In this document: positions 46,778-54,869 of the stretch, in pieces
How positions within the stretch are numbered: position 1 is the stretch's first letter
Layout of the letters: the number at the start of each line of letters is the position of its first letter
DNA from: Candidatus Nitrosocaldus tengchongensis
GTDB lineage: Archaea > Thermoproteota > Nitrososphaeria > Nitrososphaerales > Nitrosocaldaceae
NCBI GenBank assembly: GCA_013538675.1
Contig: JACAFJ010000002.1
Span: forward strand, 1 to 64,000
Direction: 5' to 3'
DNA length: 64,000 nt
Position numbers and translations under genes: made by a program
Notes under the pieces: generated by a model
What the model was told of the DNA's origin: nothing
Seen by the model: the letters and a program-made list of their open reading frames with translations, nothing else
Databases searched by the model: none

Positions 46778-47431
46778 ATGGGTAGAGAGATAGTAAAGAG
46801 GATAGATGTTGAGATAGAGAGGATGAGCCTTCTGAAGCACCCATTCTATAGGCTATGGTCAGATGGAAGACTAAGCATGGAAGCACTGAAGGGATATGCG
46901 CTGGAGTACTTTTACCTTGTGCAGAATGTGCCAAAGATGGTTGAGAATATAATGCAGCACTATGCTGGCACGGAATATGCTGGAGAGATAGATGTTAACC
47001 ATAGGGAGGAGAGGGAGCATGTAGCCATGTGGATCAAGTTTGCCAGAGCACTAGGGATAAACGAGATAGATCTTTACAGATACAATGCTAGCAACAAGAC
47101 TAGGGATGCAGTACATAAACTTCTAGAATTAGCATCCACTCCTGCAGGAGTAGCAGCAATGTATGCATATGAAGCAGAGCTACCAAAGATAAGTAGCACA
47201 AAGCTTGAGGGGCTGATCAAGTACTATAACATGAGCAGTGATGATGCTACTGAGTACCAGAGGGTGCATAGCGTAGTTGATGTTAGGCATGCAGATGTTT
47301 GGAGGAGGATGATAGCATCTATGCCAGAGCATATGAGCGATGCTCTTCATGCTAGCACTGTAGAGTCCATGGCAGCACAGAATATGCTGCTAGATGCTGT
47401 GTATGAGAGATATATCGCTACTAATTGCTGA
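46778..47431 (+). CDS. CADD/PqqC-like haem-oxygenase-fold protein (possible pABA synthase)
   Basis: 217 aa, all-helical. LLKHPFYRLWSDGRLSMEAL, YALEYFYLVQNVPKMVENIM, HREEREHVAMWIKFARALGI and VVDVRHADVWRRMI supply the Glu/His/Asp residues expected for a di-metal site in the CADD branch of the TenA/PqqC superfamily. Chlamydial CADD and a Nitrosomonas relative make p-aminobenzoate by sacrificing one of their own tyrosines (established for those proteins). A similar folate/pterin-precursor role here is inference. TTTTTTATGG ends ~20 nt upstream of the start. Confidence 0.8.
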   Translation: MGREIVKRIDVEIERMSLLKHPFYRLWSDGRLSMEALKGYALEYFYLVQNVPKMVENIMQHYAGTEYAGEIDVNHREEREHVAMWIKFARALGINEIDLYRYNASNKTRDAVHKLLELASTPAGVAAMYAYEAELPKISSTKLEGLIKYYNMSSDDATEYQRVHSVVDVRHADVWRRMIASMPEHMSDALHASTVESMAAQNMLLDAVYERYIATNC

Positions 47432-47504
47432 TGGGCTGAGAAGGCAAAGAAATTATATATAATATAATTTCATCAGTATGTACTAAAGCCGGTTGCCTAA
47501 AGGT

Positions 47505-47632
47505 GGGCCCGTAACCACTTGTATGTGGCGGGATGCTTAGCCTGGAAGAGCGACCGGCTCATAAGGTAGATGGTAAAAGCTTGGAGAACTTGGGAGACCG
47601 GTAGGTCAAGGGATCGAAGCCCTTCGGGCCCA
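47505..47632 (+). tRNA. tRNA with CAT anticodon (elongator Met or Ile2), two introns
   Basis: Acceptor GGGCCCG (47505-47511) pairs with CGGGCCC (47625-47631); discriminator A is at 47632. After T8-A9 a 21-nt insert (47514-47534, with CCAC/GTGG hairpin) precedes the D arm GCTT...GAGC. Anticodon stem ACCGG/CCGGT holds loop CTCATAA, anticodon CAT at 47560-47562. A second intron of 33 nt (47564-47596) is at 37/38. The T stem is AAGGG/CCCTT with loop ATCGAAG, so base 54 is A instead of T. Stem identity excludes the initiator; Met versus agmatidine-type Ile cannot be settled by eye. Confidence 0.85.
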
Positions 47633-47638
47633 TCATTA

Positions 47639-47947
47639 TATATTGGTATGTGTGTACAATTACAAGAGGATAACAGAGTACTGGTTGAGGCGTATAAAGG
47701 AGAGGGAAGCAGTACTAAAGAAGTATGTGGGTTGCTGCAGGGTAGCAATGGTAGCAATAGTAGCATCATTGAACCAAGGAAGTGTTATCGTTGCAATACC
47801 CTAAATGAACCAAATGCTAGGATATGCAAGCATTGTGGTCTAATCCTTGATGCTAGATATGCTATACAGATGCATGGTGAGAAAGAAAAGGCGAATAGGT
47901 TAGAGGAAGAGGTTGCTAAACTTACAGCATTGGTAGAAGAACTATAG
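47639..47947 (+). pseudogene. C-terminal remnant of a tyrosine recombinase/integrase with zinc ribbon
   Basis: The frame reads CVQLQEDNRVLVEAYKGEGS, then EPRKCYRCNTLNEPNARICK and HCGLILD, then a charged helix. This is the layout of the end of archaeal XerA-like integrases: the YxHL...AYG segment after the catalytic domain, a CxxC...CxxC ribbon and a coiled tail. The catalytic domain (RHRY residues) is missing. It begins 7 nt after the 3' end of the CAT-anticodon tRNA and the same frame stays open back through the tRNA 3' half to 47570. It is most simply a relic of an element integrated at this tRNA. Confidence 0.6.
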
Positions 47948-47952
47948 GATGC

Positions 47953-48093
47953 ATGGCCAACAATCGCAGTATCTGTAGCAGTAGTGATAGTGGTAGTAGC
48001 AGTAGTAGTATCAACATCAGCAGTAGTAGAATAGTAGCAGGTGGTGATAGCAGTGCTAGTAGTAGCATAGTTATTTCTTACTCTAGTAGTTAG
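47953..48093 (+). CDS. Ser-rich repeat ORF (46 aa), uncertain
   Basis: ATG 47953 opens 46 codons of which about half are Ser, encoded almost only by AGT/AGC triplets, with a stop at 48091-48093. It directly follows the integrase remnant. The same AGT triplets make Ser-rich inserts inside proteins elsewhere in this window, so it may be a repeat tract that happens to be open. It is listed with low confidence. Confidence 0.2.
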   Translation: MANNRSICSSSDSGSSSSSINISSSRIVAGGDSSASSSIVISYSSS

Positions 48094-48147
48094 AGTTAGG
48101 CAAAGTATAGGTCTCCTTGCAATCTTACTAGACTACTTATATAGCAA

Positions 48148-48221
48148 GGGCCTGTAGCTCAATGGAGAGCTAGTGCTTTGTAAGCATTAGGTTACGGGTT
48201 CAACTCCTCCTGTCTTATCCG
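48148..48221 (+). pseudogene. tRNA-Thr (TGT)-like pseudogene
   Basis: Bases 1-60 look normal: GGGCCTG, T8 A9, D arm GCTC-AATGGA-GAGC, anticodon stem AGTGC/GCATT with loop TTTGTAA (anticodon TGT), AGGTT, then ACGGG-TTCAACT. The 3' part is wrong: the T stem can close only with CCTGT after a loop enlarged to 10 nt, and the following CTTATCC mispairs with the acceptor at about three positions. No CAGGCCC is found downstream up to 48720. It is likely a decayed tRNA or one disrupted by integration; a long unrecognised intron is the alternative. Confidence 0.5.
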
Positions 48222-48720
48222 TTGTTGTTAACTTACCTGCTTCAGGTTTAACGCTTATCCATTTGGATGGATTCCAGAACTCTTAACAAGTATCCGTTAA
48301 ACTATCTGATACCTGCAATTCTAATCGATCTTGTCTCTGGTTAGTAGCAGTACTAACTAACTAAGTAGTAGGAGTGGTATCATATCTTCTTCTATTCTTC
48401 TGCTTCTTCCTTCTTTGCTTCCTTCTTGCCTATATAGTAAAGGATAAGCAGAATTTATATGAAGGGAGGGGAAAGTTTATGTTAAAGTTATTACTTTTAT
48501 TGTAATAATGACAGAGAATATGGAGCATAGTAACGAGGATTTGAATCCTCTTCCCAGCACCATTATTGTTTGGTATGAACACATATAATATTGCATGTGG
48601 GAGAAGACCACATAAAGATAGTTACAGGATCAACAGATGCCTTCATTGATATAAGCCTATTTAAGGTTATAACTCAATACACATAGCAAAGGTTATTTAT
48701 AATCATCAGAAAAAGACTTT
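48222..48720. other. Gene-poor remnant region
   Basis: About 500 nt without a supportable gene. It contains pyrimidine-rich tracts (48385-48430), a TATA-like TTTATATG near 48457, and a short perfect inverted repeat (GAGGATT...AATCCTC at about 48536) followed by CCCAGCACCA. This last piece resembles a tRNA T-arm and 3' end, but its loop reads TTTGAA and no matching 5' half is seen. The TTATTTATAAT at about 48690 serves the next gene. Confidence 0.5.
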
Positions 48721-49353
48721 ATGAGACTGGTAGAGAGGTTTAGAATAAAGTCAAAGGAGAAGATCATCGGATTCCTAAACAGCATACATTCAGGCACGTT
48801 AGGTAGCGTAGATGAGAATGGATTCCCTCAACTTATACCCATGAACTTTGTATACGCTAATGAAGCAATATACATGCACTCACACCGTGTTGGAGAGAAG
48901 ATAGATAATATAAGGAGGAACAGCAAGGTGGGGTTTGAAGCTCACAAGCATGTTGAGTTCCTGCCATCGTACTTCTTCGATCCAGAGGATGCCTGTAGTG
49001 CAGATACCCTCTACATAAGTGTGGTTGTAAAGGGTTTAGCATCGTTAGTTGAGGATCTTGAGGAGAAAGCAAATGCACTGAACAGCCTCATGGAGAAGTA
49101 TCAGAAGGAGGGTTACTACAAGAGGTTGAGCAGAGATATGAGCGGTGTTAAGCATGTTACTATTATAAAGGTCAAGCCTATAACCATGACTGGCAAGTAC
49201 AAGTTGGGGCAACAATGGTCAAAAGAGTATAGAAGGTATATAGCCTCAAAGATCCTTGAGAGAGGTTCTCCTACAGCGAAGGAGAGTGTAGCACTCATGG
49301 GCTTCAATCCTTGCACACTTGAGTATATTCATGAGCCAGACTTTGTACCATAA
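48721..49353 (+). CDS. PPOX-type flavin-binding protein (nitroimidazole-resistance-like)
   Basis: 210 aa. Split-barrel segments IIGFLNSIHSGTLGSVDENG, FPQLIPMNFVYANEAIYMHS, VGEKIDNIRRNSKVGFEAHK and LYISVVVKGLASLVEDLEEK fit the pyridoxamine-phosphate-oxidase-like NimA/HugZ group that binds FMN or haem. The C-terminal ~50 residues are family-variable. TTATTTATAAT ends ~21 nt before ATG 48721. Confidence 0.83.
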   Translation: MRLVERFRIKSKEKIIGFLNSIHSGTLGSVDENGFPQLIPMNFVYANEAIYMHSHRVGEKIDNIRRNSKVGFEAHKHVEFLPSYFFDPEDACSADTLYISVVVKGLASLVEDLEEKANALNSLMEKYQKEGYYKRLSRDMSGVKHVTIIKVKPITMTGKYKLGQQWSKEYRRYIASKILERGSPTAKESVALMGFNPCTLEYIHEPDFVP

Positions 49354-49540
49354 ATTGGCAGAAACTACCAAACTCTATATTTACCTGTTAATTCTATCTT
49401 CTCGCTTCATAGAATATGTATTAGCAGAATAAGCAAGAGTCCGAGCCACTTACATCATTACAACTGATAGTTTACAGGAGGCAAGGCATTACAGTAATGC
49501 CTATAGAACTTATAAATATTTTATCTTCTCCAATACAATC

Positions 49541-49924
49541 ATGGTCGTATGGAGTAAGATAATAGACAAGGTTCTAACACTACCTGCACATGAAGATATG
49601 ATAGTGAAGAAGAGCAACACTCTAATACATCCTACCCTTGTAGGCTTCAAGCGCTCTGTAGGAGAACCGCATGGGCAGAGTGCAGATTACAGGTTAAGGC
49701 TTTACGATGGCAAGAGTATACATGTTAGAGAGTACAATGATCATTATAGAGTGCACTGGGATAAGGTTGATCCTTCAGTGAGCATAATTGCTCATTTGAA
49801 GCATGATGCACCGCACATATACATGCTCCTTCTAGGCATGCTTGGTGTATCTTCAGGTGTAGTGCTAGGCAGTATTATGATGCTATCAAGGTTAAGAAAG
49901 GCTATCAATGACCTGCCTGGTTAG
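49541..49924 (+). CDS. Hypothetical protein with C-terminal membrane helix
   Basis: 127 aa, not recognised. Residues 1-90 are soluble and include DYRLRLYDGKSIHVREYNDH and a His-rich stretch. A single hydrophobic helix (IYMLLLGMLGVSSGVVLGSI) lies near the end, followed by basic residues, so the N-terminus would face outwards or be tail-anchored. TTATAAATATT lies 22-32 nt upstream of ATG 49541, supporting expression. Confidence 0.65.
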   Translation: MVVWSKIIDKVLTLPAHEDMIVKKSNTLIHPTLVGFKRSVGEPHGQSADYRLRLYDGKSIHVREYNDHYRVHWDKVDPSVSIIAHLKHDAPHIYMLLLGMLGVSSGVVLGSIMMLSRLRKAINDLPG

Positions 49925-49935
49925 TAAGGGTTTGT

Positions 49936-50544
49936 TTAGCGTGATGCCATGGCAATCCTCTCTTGCTCATTCTTCTTCTTTATTGCAAAGCTGTTTGGAT
50001 CGTTGTTTGCAGCAAGTATTATCTCATCTGCAAGGGCCTCCTCTATCGTCTTTGGATTTGAGTATGTTGCCTCTCTAGCCCCTTCTGCTATGAACCTTAG
50101 CGCAAGATCAACCCTCCTCAACGGGGAGACATCAACAGATACATGGTACACAACTCCTCCATATATTATCCTTGTAGTATCCTCGTTTGGTGATGTATTC
50201 TCTACTGCTTTAACAAGGACTGCTATTGGGTTCTGACCAGTCCTAAGGTGTATTATATCCAGCGTAGTTCTTACAATGTTTATTGCCCTAGCCTTCTTGC
50301 CAGCCATCCTGCCTGTATTCTTTGCATACCTCTTGCCGAAGTGCATTATGCTGTTAACTAAACGCTCAACTATGTTCACATCAGCCTTGCCGAACCTCTT
50401 ATGCTCATGCCTCCCAAAGCTTACAGGGACGAGCATTGGCTTGAGAGATAGTGTCCTCTGCAATCCTGGATCTGTAACCTTGACCTCACTGAAGTCCCAT
50501 CTGTTGAATAGCATGAGGTTTGGTTCTTCTTTACCCATCTCCAT
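49936..50544 (-). CDS. 30S ribosomal protein uS7 (S7)
   Basis: 202 aa. uS7 helices: GKADVNIVERLVNSIMHFGK, KARAINIVRTTLDIIHLRTG, ENTSPNEDTTRIIYGGVVYH and the terminal DPNSFAIKKKNEQERIAMAS. It organises the 16S 3' major domain. It is the last gene of a nusA-uS12-uS7 group on the minus strand; 96 nt separate it from uS12. Confidence 0.96.
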   Translation of the reverse strand: MEMGKEEPNLMLFNRWDFSEVKVTDPGLQRTLSLKPMLVPVSFGRHEHKRFGKADVNIVERLVNSIMHFGKRYAKNTGRMAGKKARAINIVRTTLDIIHLRTGQNPIAVLVKAVENTSPNEDTTRIIYGGVVYHVSVDVSPLRRVDLALRFIAEGAREATYSNPKTIEEALADEIILAANNDPNSFAIKKKNEQERIAMASR

Positions 50545-50640
50545 CTATAACACCTCTAACCTCCTCTCTTATTTATTTATCTATCTTCCCTTTACTACTA
50601 GATCAGTAATATATCTTCTCATATTGCTGTATTTCAGACA

Positions 50641-51078
50641 TCATCGCCTTGGTTTCTCCTTCCTTCCCCTTACAAGCTCCCTGAGCGATACACCATTAAC
50701 CTTAGATACCTTCCACCTAACACCTGGTATATCACCCATTGCCCTTCCCATGGAGCCTCCTATACCCTCTATCACAACCTCATCATGCTCATCTATGTAG
50801 TTGAGTGCACCATCCCTGGGGCAGAATGCAGTTACTACCTTGCCATTCTTTATCAACTGTACTCTAACACACTTCCTAACAGCAGAGTTTGGCTGCTTGG
50901 ACTCAACACCAACCTTCTCGAGCACTATACCTCTTGCCTGAGGTGCACCCTCTAGAGGATCAGCCTTCTTATCAAGCATAAGCACTCTACGCTTAAACCT
51001 TCGCTCAGACCATCTAAACCTAAGCCTCTTCTGCTTAAGTATTCTAGCAGCAGACATTCCTACTGGTGAGTTTGCCAT
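50641..51078 (-). CDS. 30S ribosomal protein uS12 (S12)
   Basis: 145 aa. Decoding-centre protein with the conserved loops [38 protein letters not shown] and [17 protein letters not shown]. Its ATG overlaps the nusA stop by one base (TGATG), so the two are translationally coupled. Confidence 0.97.
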   Translation of the reverse strand: MANSPVGMSAARILKQKRLRFRWSERRFKRRVLMLDKKADPLEGAPQARGIVLEKVGVESKQPNSAVRKCVRVQLIKNGKVVTAFCPRDGALNYIDEHDEVVIEGIGGSMGRAMGDIPGVRWKVSKVNGVSLRELVRGRKEKPRR

Positions 51079-51530
51079 CAGATACTCGCCTCCTGACCCC
51101 TTATTATAACGTTAGCAACATCGAAGTAACGCTTTGTTAGAAGCCTGGCCTTCTCAACATTCCTGCCCTCTCTGCCAACAACCATACCTTTCTTCCTTGA
51201 ATCAACTACGACTGTTACTACCTTGCCATTAGATGAGTGATTACCTATCTTCACATCCAGCACAGTCTCCCTCCCAAATATGTTCTTCACAAACTCTGCA
51301 AGGTCATCAGCATACTCTACAAGTTCTATCCTCTTACCTATCATACCCTGCAATGTCCTTATCGTCGAGCCATTTCTTCCTATTGCTAAACCCATATCCC
51401 CCTTGCCTATAACGAATATCACCCTATCCATCTTCTCATCTATAACACAGTCCTTAGCAGTAACTGTAGTTATGCTCTGAAAGAGAGACATCAACCTCAA
51501 CTCATCTGATGTTAACCTTATACCTGTCAT
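51078..51530 (-). CDS. nusA: Archaeal NusA-like KH-domain protein
   Basis: 150 aa, only the two KH domains of Nus[21 protein letters not shown] with GRNG in the first, and [20 protein letters not shown] with GREG in the second. It binds RNA during transcription elongation or termination. Its place directly before uS12 is conserved in archaea. Confidence 0.93.
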   Translation of the reverse strand: MTGIRLTSDELRLMSLFQSITTVTAKDCVIDEKMDRVIFVIGKGDMGLAIGRNGSTIRTLQGMIGKRIELVEYADDLAEFVKNIFGRETVLDVKIGNHSSNGKVVTVVVDSRKKGMVVGREGRNVEKARLLTKRYFDVANVIIRGQEASI

Positions 51531-51669
51531 GCCGCTTTATAACATCCCTCTGCTATATCGCCACATTTAAAGATAACACTTGCATCCTATATATAATAGG
51601 CTTGAGCCTGCTAGGAGTTCATTATAGGTTACATTAACATAATCATTTGATCTAACGGTCAAAGTAAAC

Positions 51670-51680
51670 TTATATTTAAG
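51670..51680 (+). promoter_or_regulatory. TATA box of the eS1 gene
   Basis: TTATATTTAAG ends 27 nt before ATG 51708 and overlaps the upstream GTG 51681, so the shorter ATG start is favoured. The region lies between divergent nusA and eS1 genes. Confidence 0.65.
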
Positions 51681-51707
51681 GTGCTAGAGAAGCATAGAAG
51701 GGAAGAG

Positions 51708-52331
51708 ATGCCAGCAAAGAAGGGTGGTGGTAAGGTAAGGGATAAGTGGAGAGATAAGAGATGGGTGGTTGTACATGCACCAAGCGTATTTGCAAATCAG
51801 CCAATAGCGTACATACCTATAACGGATGAGGAGCATGCAGTAGGTAGGATAATAGAGTGTACTTTATTCGATCTCTGGCATACAGATCCACAGCAGCATG
51901 CAATAAAGTTATACTTTCAGATAGAGAGGGTTGAAGGTGATGATGCTTATACCTATCTCAAGGGTCATGAGTATACTAAGGAGTTCATAAAGAGCCTAGT
52001 GAGGAGGGGCTCATCCATGATCAACTTCATAAAGGATTACACAACTGCAGACGGCTACACATTCAGGATCTATACAATTACCTTCACACAGAAGAAGATC
52101 AATACATCGAAGAAGCATGATATAAGGAAGGTTATGGATGGGGTATTGAGTATGGAAGTGCCAAAATTGAACATAGATCAGTTCATACAGGCTGTTGTTG
52201 GACCAAAATTGAATGCAGATATACATAACAAGGTTAAGGATATAATCAATGTTAGATTCGTAGCAGTATGGAAGACTAAACTGCTGAGCAGGAAGCAGCC
52301 TTTGATTCAGATGCAGCAGGAGCAGGTATAA
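51708..52331 (+). CDS. 30S ribosomal protein eS1 (S3ae)
   Basis: 207 aa from ATG 51708 (MPAKKGGGKVRDKWRDKRWV). Archaeal/eukaryotic eS1 features: VVHAPSVFANQPIAYIPITD, HEYTKEFIKSLVRRGSSMIN and YTFRIYTITFTQKKINTSKK. It sits at the mRNA exit side of the small subunit. The last residues are Gln-rich (PLIQMQQEQV). Confidence 0.94.
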   Translation: MPAKKGGGKVRDKWRDKRWVVVHAPSVFANQPIAYIPITDEEHAVGRIIECTLFDLWHTDPQQHAIKLYFQIERVEGDDAYTYLKGHEYTKEFIKSLVRRGSSMINFIKDYTTADGYTFRIYTITFTQKKINTSKKHDIRKVMDGVLSMEVPKLNIDQFIQAVVGPKLNADIHNKVKDIINVRFVAVWKTKLLSRKQPLIQMQQEQV

Positions 52332-52397
52332 GTAATAAGTGTAGATATAGCAGAGAAAAGGATTAAATATTAAAATTCCTTATTCATATATACAAAG

Positions 52398-53840
52398 ATG
52401 TACATCCCAACAAACGATATATTGATTAAACATCTAACCAAGGCAAGAACTGTGAGATATCTAGATATAAAGATATGCCATAGCAGATGCAGTAACCTCA
52501 TCTTTAAAGGAGATGCTATGGCTGTAAGGGAGGAAGGGGATGTGAGCATAACTGCTAGAGCAGTAGCAGATGGCTATGGTATAGCAAGTATGAGTAATCT
52601 CTCTGGGCATCATCAGAGTGAATCCATGTCATCATCATATACTAATAATAATAATCTTCACCCTCTAGATCATCAGATAGATAATATTGTAGAACAAGCG
52701 ATAGAGCATGCTACATCATCACATGCATACAGTGGGCGAGGCCATAGTCTAAACCTTGTAGAGGTTGATGTAGAGAAAGGGCATATCACACCATCTACAG
52801 CAGAGAAGGTTAGCGATGAGAGCTCTTTATACGATCTGGTGGAGCATGTAGTATCCATACTTAGGAACAGGTTAAATGAGGATGTAAGGGTAGAAGTGAG
52901 TCTATCATATGAAGAGAATGATGATGGGTTGGTTAGTAGTGAAGGCACTAATGTTAGAGAGTACATGACAACTATAACCATAGAGATAAGGCTAACGATG
53001 AAGCATCATGGGGATATCATACAAGTTAGTGAGAGTATGGGAGGTAGAGGAGGAATAGATGTACTCAAGCGTAAAAGTATGGATGATGCTCTAGATGATA
53101 TGATAAGCATGATGAACCATCTAATACATGCAAAGCAGTTCTCCATACTAGAGTCTGGCAAGAGGTTCAAGGTTATACTGGATAGTGAGGCTGGTGGTGC
53201 ACTTGCAAGGCTTGTAGGGAAGATGCTTGAGGCAGATATGTTCAATCCAAGGATATTCTCATCCATCCATATGCATGAAGGTGTTGAGGTTGTAGATGAC
53301 CCAACCCTGCCAAATGGTTATGGTTCATTCACATGGGATGATGAAGGAGTAAGAGGGAGGAGGAAGGTACTCCTTAACAGGGATACCATTAGCCTATTGC
53401 ATACAAGGCTTACCGCTTCTACTCGTAATGATGAGTACTCTACTCCAGGCAATGCAAGAGGGATTGATGGTGGTATACCAAAGCCAACCATAAGCAATGT
53501 ATACATAAAGCCCATGGACTGGTATGTTGATGAGATGATCAGCGATGCTAAAGAGTGTATACTCATGAGGGGAGTCAGTAGAGTAAGTGCAGATACTGTA
53601 AGGGGTATAGTTGAGATCAAGCCTGTAATAGCGTACCATGTGAAGGATAGGGAGATAAAGTATGCTATAAAGGGCATAAGCATACAGGATAGTGTTAGGA
53701 ACATACTGAAGGGTATAGATGCCATAAGCAGAGTTGCTATACTCAAACCATACAGGGATGAGCAGTACGGGTTTAGGATAGGTGAAGGGTCTCCATATAT
53801 AAGGCTAGAGTCTGCTAGATGTATATGCACTGTCATGTAG
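52398..53840 (+). CDS. TldD/PmbA-family protein without the HExxxH motif
   Basis: 480 aa. The C-terminal half matches TldD/PmbA: FKVILDSEAGGALARLVGKM, VEVVDDPTLPNGYGSFTWDD, EGVRGRRKVLLNRDTI and KPMDWYVDEMISDAKE. In active TldD the position of SEAGGALARLVG carries HExxxH zinc ligands; none are seen here, so it is closer to a TldE/PmbA-type partner or an inactive form. The N-terminus has a His/Ser/Asn-rich insert at about 68-92. TTAAATATTA lies ~25 nt upstream of the start. Confidence 0.8.
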   Translation: MYIPTNDILIKHLTKARTVRYLDIKICHSRCSNLIFKGDAMAVREEGDVSITARAVADGYGIASMSNLSGHHQSESMSSSYTNNNNLHPLDHQIDNIVEQAIEHATSSHAYSGRGHSLNLVEVDVEKGHITPSTAEKVSDESSLYDLVEHVVSILRNRLNEDVRVEVSLSYEENDDGLVSSEGTNVREYMTTITIEIRLTMKHHGDIIQVSESMGGRGGIDVLKRKSMDDALDDMISMMNHLIHAKQFSILESGKRFKVILDSEAGGALARLVGKMLEADMFNPRIFSSIHMHEGVEVVDDPTLPNGYGSFTWDDEGVRGRRKVLLNRDTISLLHTRLTASTRNDEYSTPGNARGIDGGIPKPTISNVYIKPMDWYVDEMISDAKECILMRGVSRVSADTVRGIVEIKPVIAYHVKDREIKYAIKGISIQDSVRNILKGIDAISRVAILKPYRDEQYGFRIGEGSPYIRLESARCICTVM

Positions 53841-53912
53841 TGCAGCATAGCGTAATAGAACCTCTAAATTATAGAATGTTACAGATATAGCAAGCAAGCA
53901 AGGAAGGGAGGT

Positions 53913-54371
53913 ATGAGTATGAAGAAAGATGTCTATGCAATGTTCACATCTGCAGAGGTAGAACTTATAGTGCATGCTACAGAGAATCTGGATAAGATCA
54001 TCGATGCTCTAAACAATACCCTAGGTATAAGGAGTAGTATGCTAACTAGAGAGATACTAACTGGGCATCATGGTAATGAGATAGTACTGTTAAAGGCAAG
54101 TGTTAGGGGTGATGATGTAAGGTATCTTGCTGGTAGACTTGTAGGATCATTGAGTAATGCAGATATTTCATCCATGTATAGAGAGTTTGATCTCTACACG
54201 GATAATAGATCATCACTCTACGTAAGGATAAGCAAGCAGGAGATGGTTAATGGGAAGATAAAGCTCTCGCAATCAGATGCAGTAAGGATAAGGCTCAAGG
54301 TTGCAAGGCGCATGCATAGAGCAACACTCGATGCACTAAGGGATGCGCTGGTTGGTTCAGATGAGGTATAA
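53913..54371 (+). CDS. RNA-binding exosome-associated protein (DUF54 family)
   Basis: 152 aa. DUF54/RNA-binding fold: AEVELIVHATENLDKIIDAL, REILTGHHGNEIVLLKASVR and LYVRISKQEMVNGKIKLSQS. Archaeal members bind RNA and are linked with exosome or RNase P genes. ATG 53913 or ATG 53919 may start it. It overlaps the Pop5 gene by 11 nt, forming a small RNA-processing operon. Confidence 0.85.
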   Translation: MSMKKDVYAMFTSAEVELIVHATENLDKIIDALNNTLGIRSSMLTREILTGHHGNEIVLLKASVRGDDVRYLAGRLVGSLSNADISSMYREFDLYTDNRSSLYVRISKQEMVNGKIKLSQSDAVRIRLKVARRMHRATLDALRDALVGSDEV

Positions 54372-54849
54372 GAAGAGGTATATACTTGCATACGTAGATG
54401 CTGCTTCTTTACATGGGTATGGTGATTACCACAAGACCATCATCAAGAGGATAAGGGATGCGTATGCTGAGAGGTTTGGTAGGGAGGAACTTGATCATGC
54501 AAGGATCTCACTTGTATGCAGCAAGAGTAGATATGGTAAGGGTAATGAAGAGAATAGAAAGGGGGAGGAAGAGGGGGAGGAGAGAGAAAGAGGAGGAGGT
54601 AGACAGATGTTACATGCTAGCAACAGGGTTGAGGAGAAGGTGGAGTATGATGATACTCAGAATGTAAGAAGAAGGAATCTCTATACTCATGGTAGAATGA
54701 TGCTGTTCCCAGTCATAGTTAGATGCAACCTTGAGTACTATGCTCATGTAATGCATATACTCTCTACACTAGGAATACGTACAGTAAAAACATCTGGAAC
54801 GTTGAAGGCATTACGTAAGAGGGAGGTAAGACAAGGCAAGAATTATTAG
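54361..54849 (+). CDS. rnp2: RNase P protein component 2 (Pop5)
   Basis: 162 aa from ATG 54361 (MRYKKRYILAYVDA). The C-terminal core PVIVRCNLEYYAHVMHILST, then LGIRTVKTSGTLKALRKREV, is diagnostic for Pop5/Rpp14. It helps RNase P RNA mature tRNA 5' ends. A ~50-residue Glu/Lys/Arg/Gly-rich insert (about residues 58-108) encoded by GAG/AGA/GGA repeats splits the fold; other archaeal Pop5 proteins are about 110-120 aa. Confidence 0.87.
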   Translation: MRYKKRYILAYVDAASLHGYGDYHKTIIKRIRDAYAERFGREELDHARISLVCSKSRYGKGNEENRKGEEEGEERERGGGRQMLHASNRVEEKVEYDDTQNVRRRNLYTHGRMMLFPVIVRCNLEYYAHVMHILSTLGIRTVKTSGTLKALRKREVRQGKNY

Positions 54850-54869
54850 GAGCAAGGTATAATATAGAT

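Noticed and set aside
47570-47638. N-terminal extension of the integrase remnant through the tRNA gene
   Set aside because: The sequence is fully explained as tRNA exon and intron; an open frame there may be chance, so the remnant is annotated only downstream of the tRNA.
48525-48562. tRNA-like 3' half (T-arm-like hairpin followed by CCCAGCACCA)
   Set aside because: The loop reads TTTGAA without the invariant C56, no matching 5' acceptor strand is present nearby, and other tRNA genes here do not encode CCA. Kept only as part of the remnant region.
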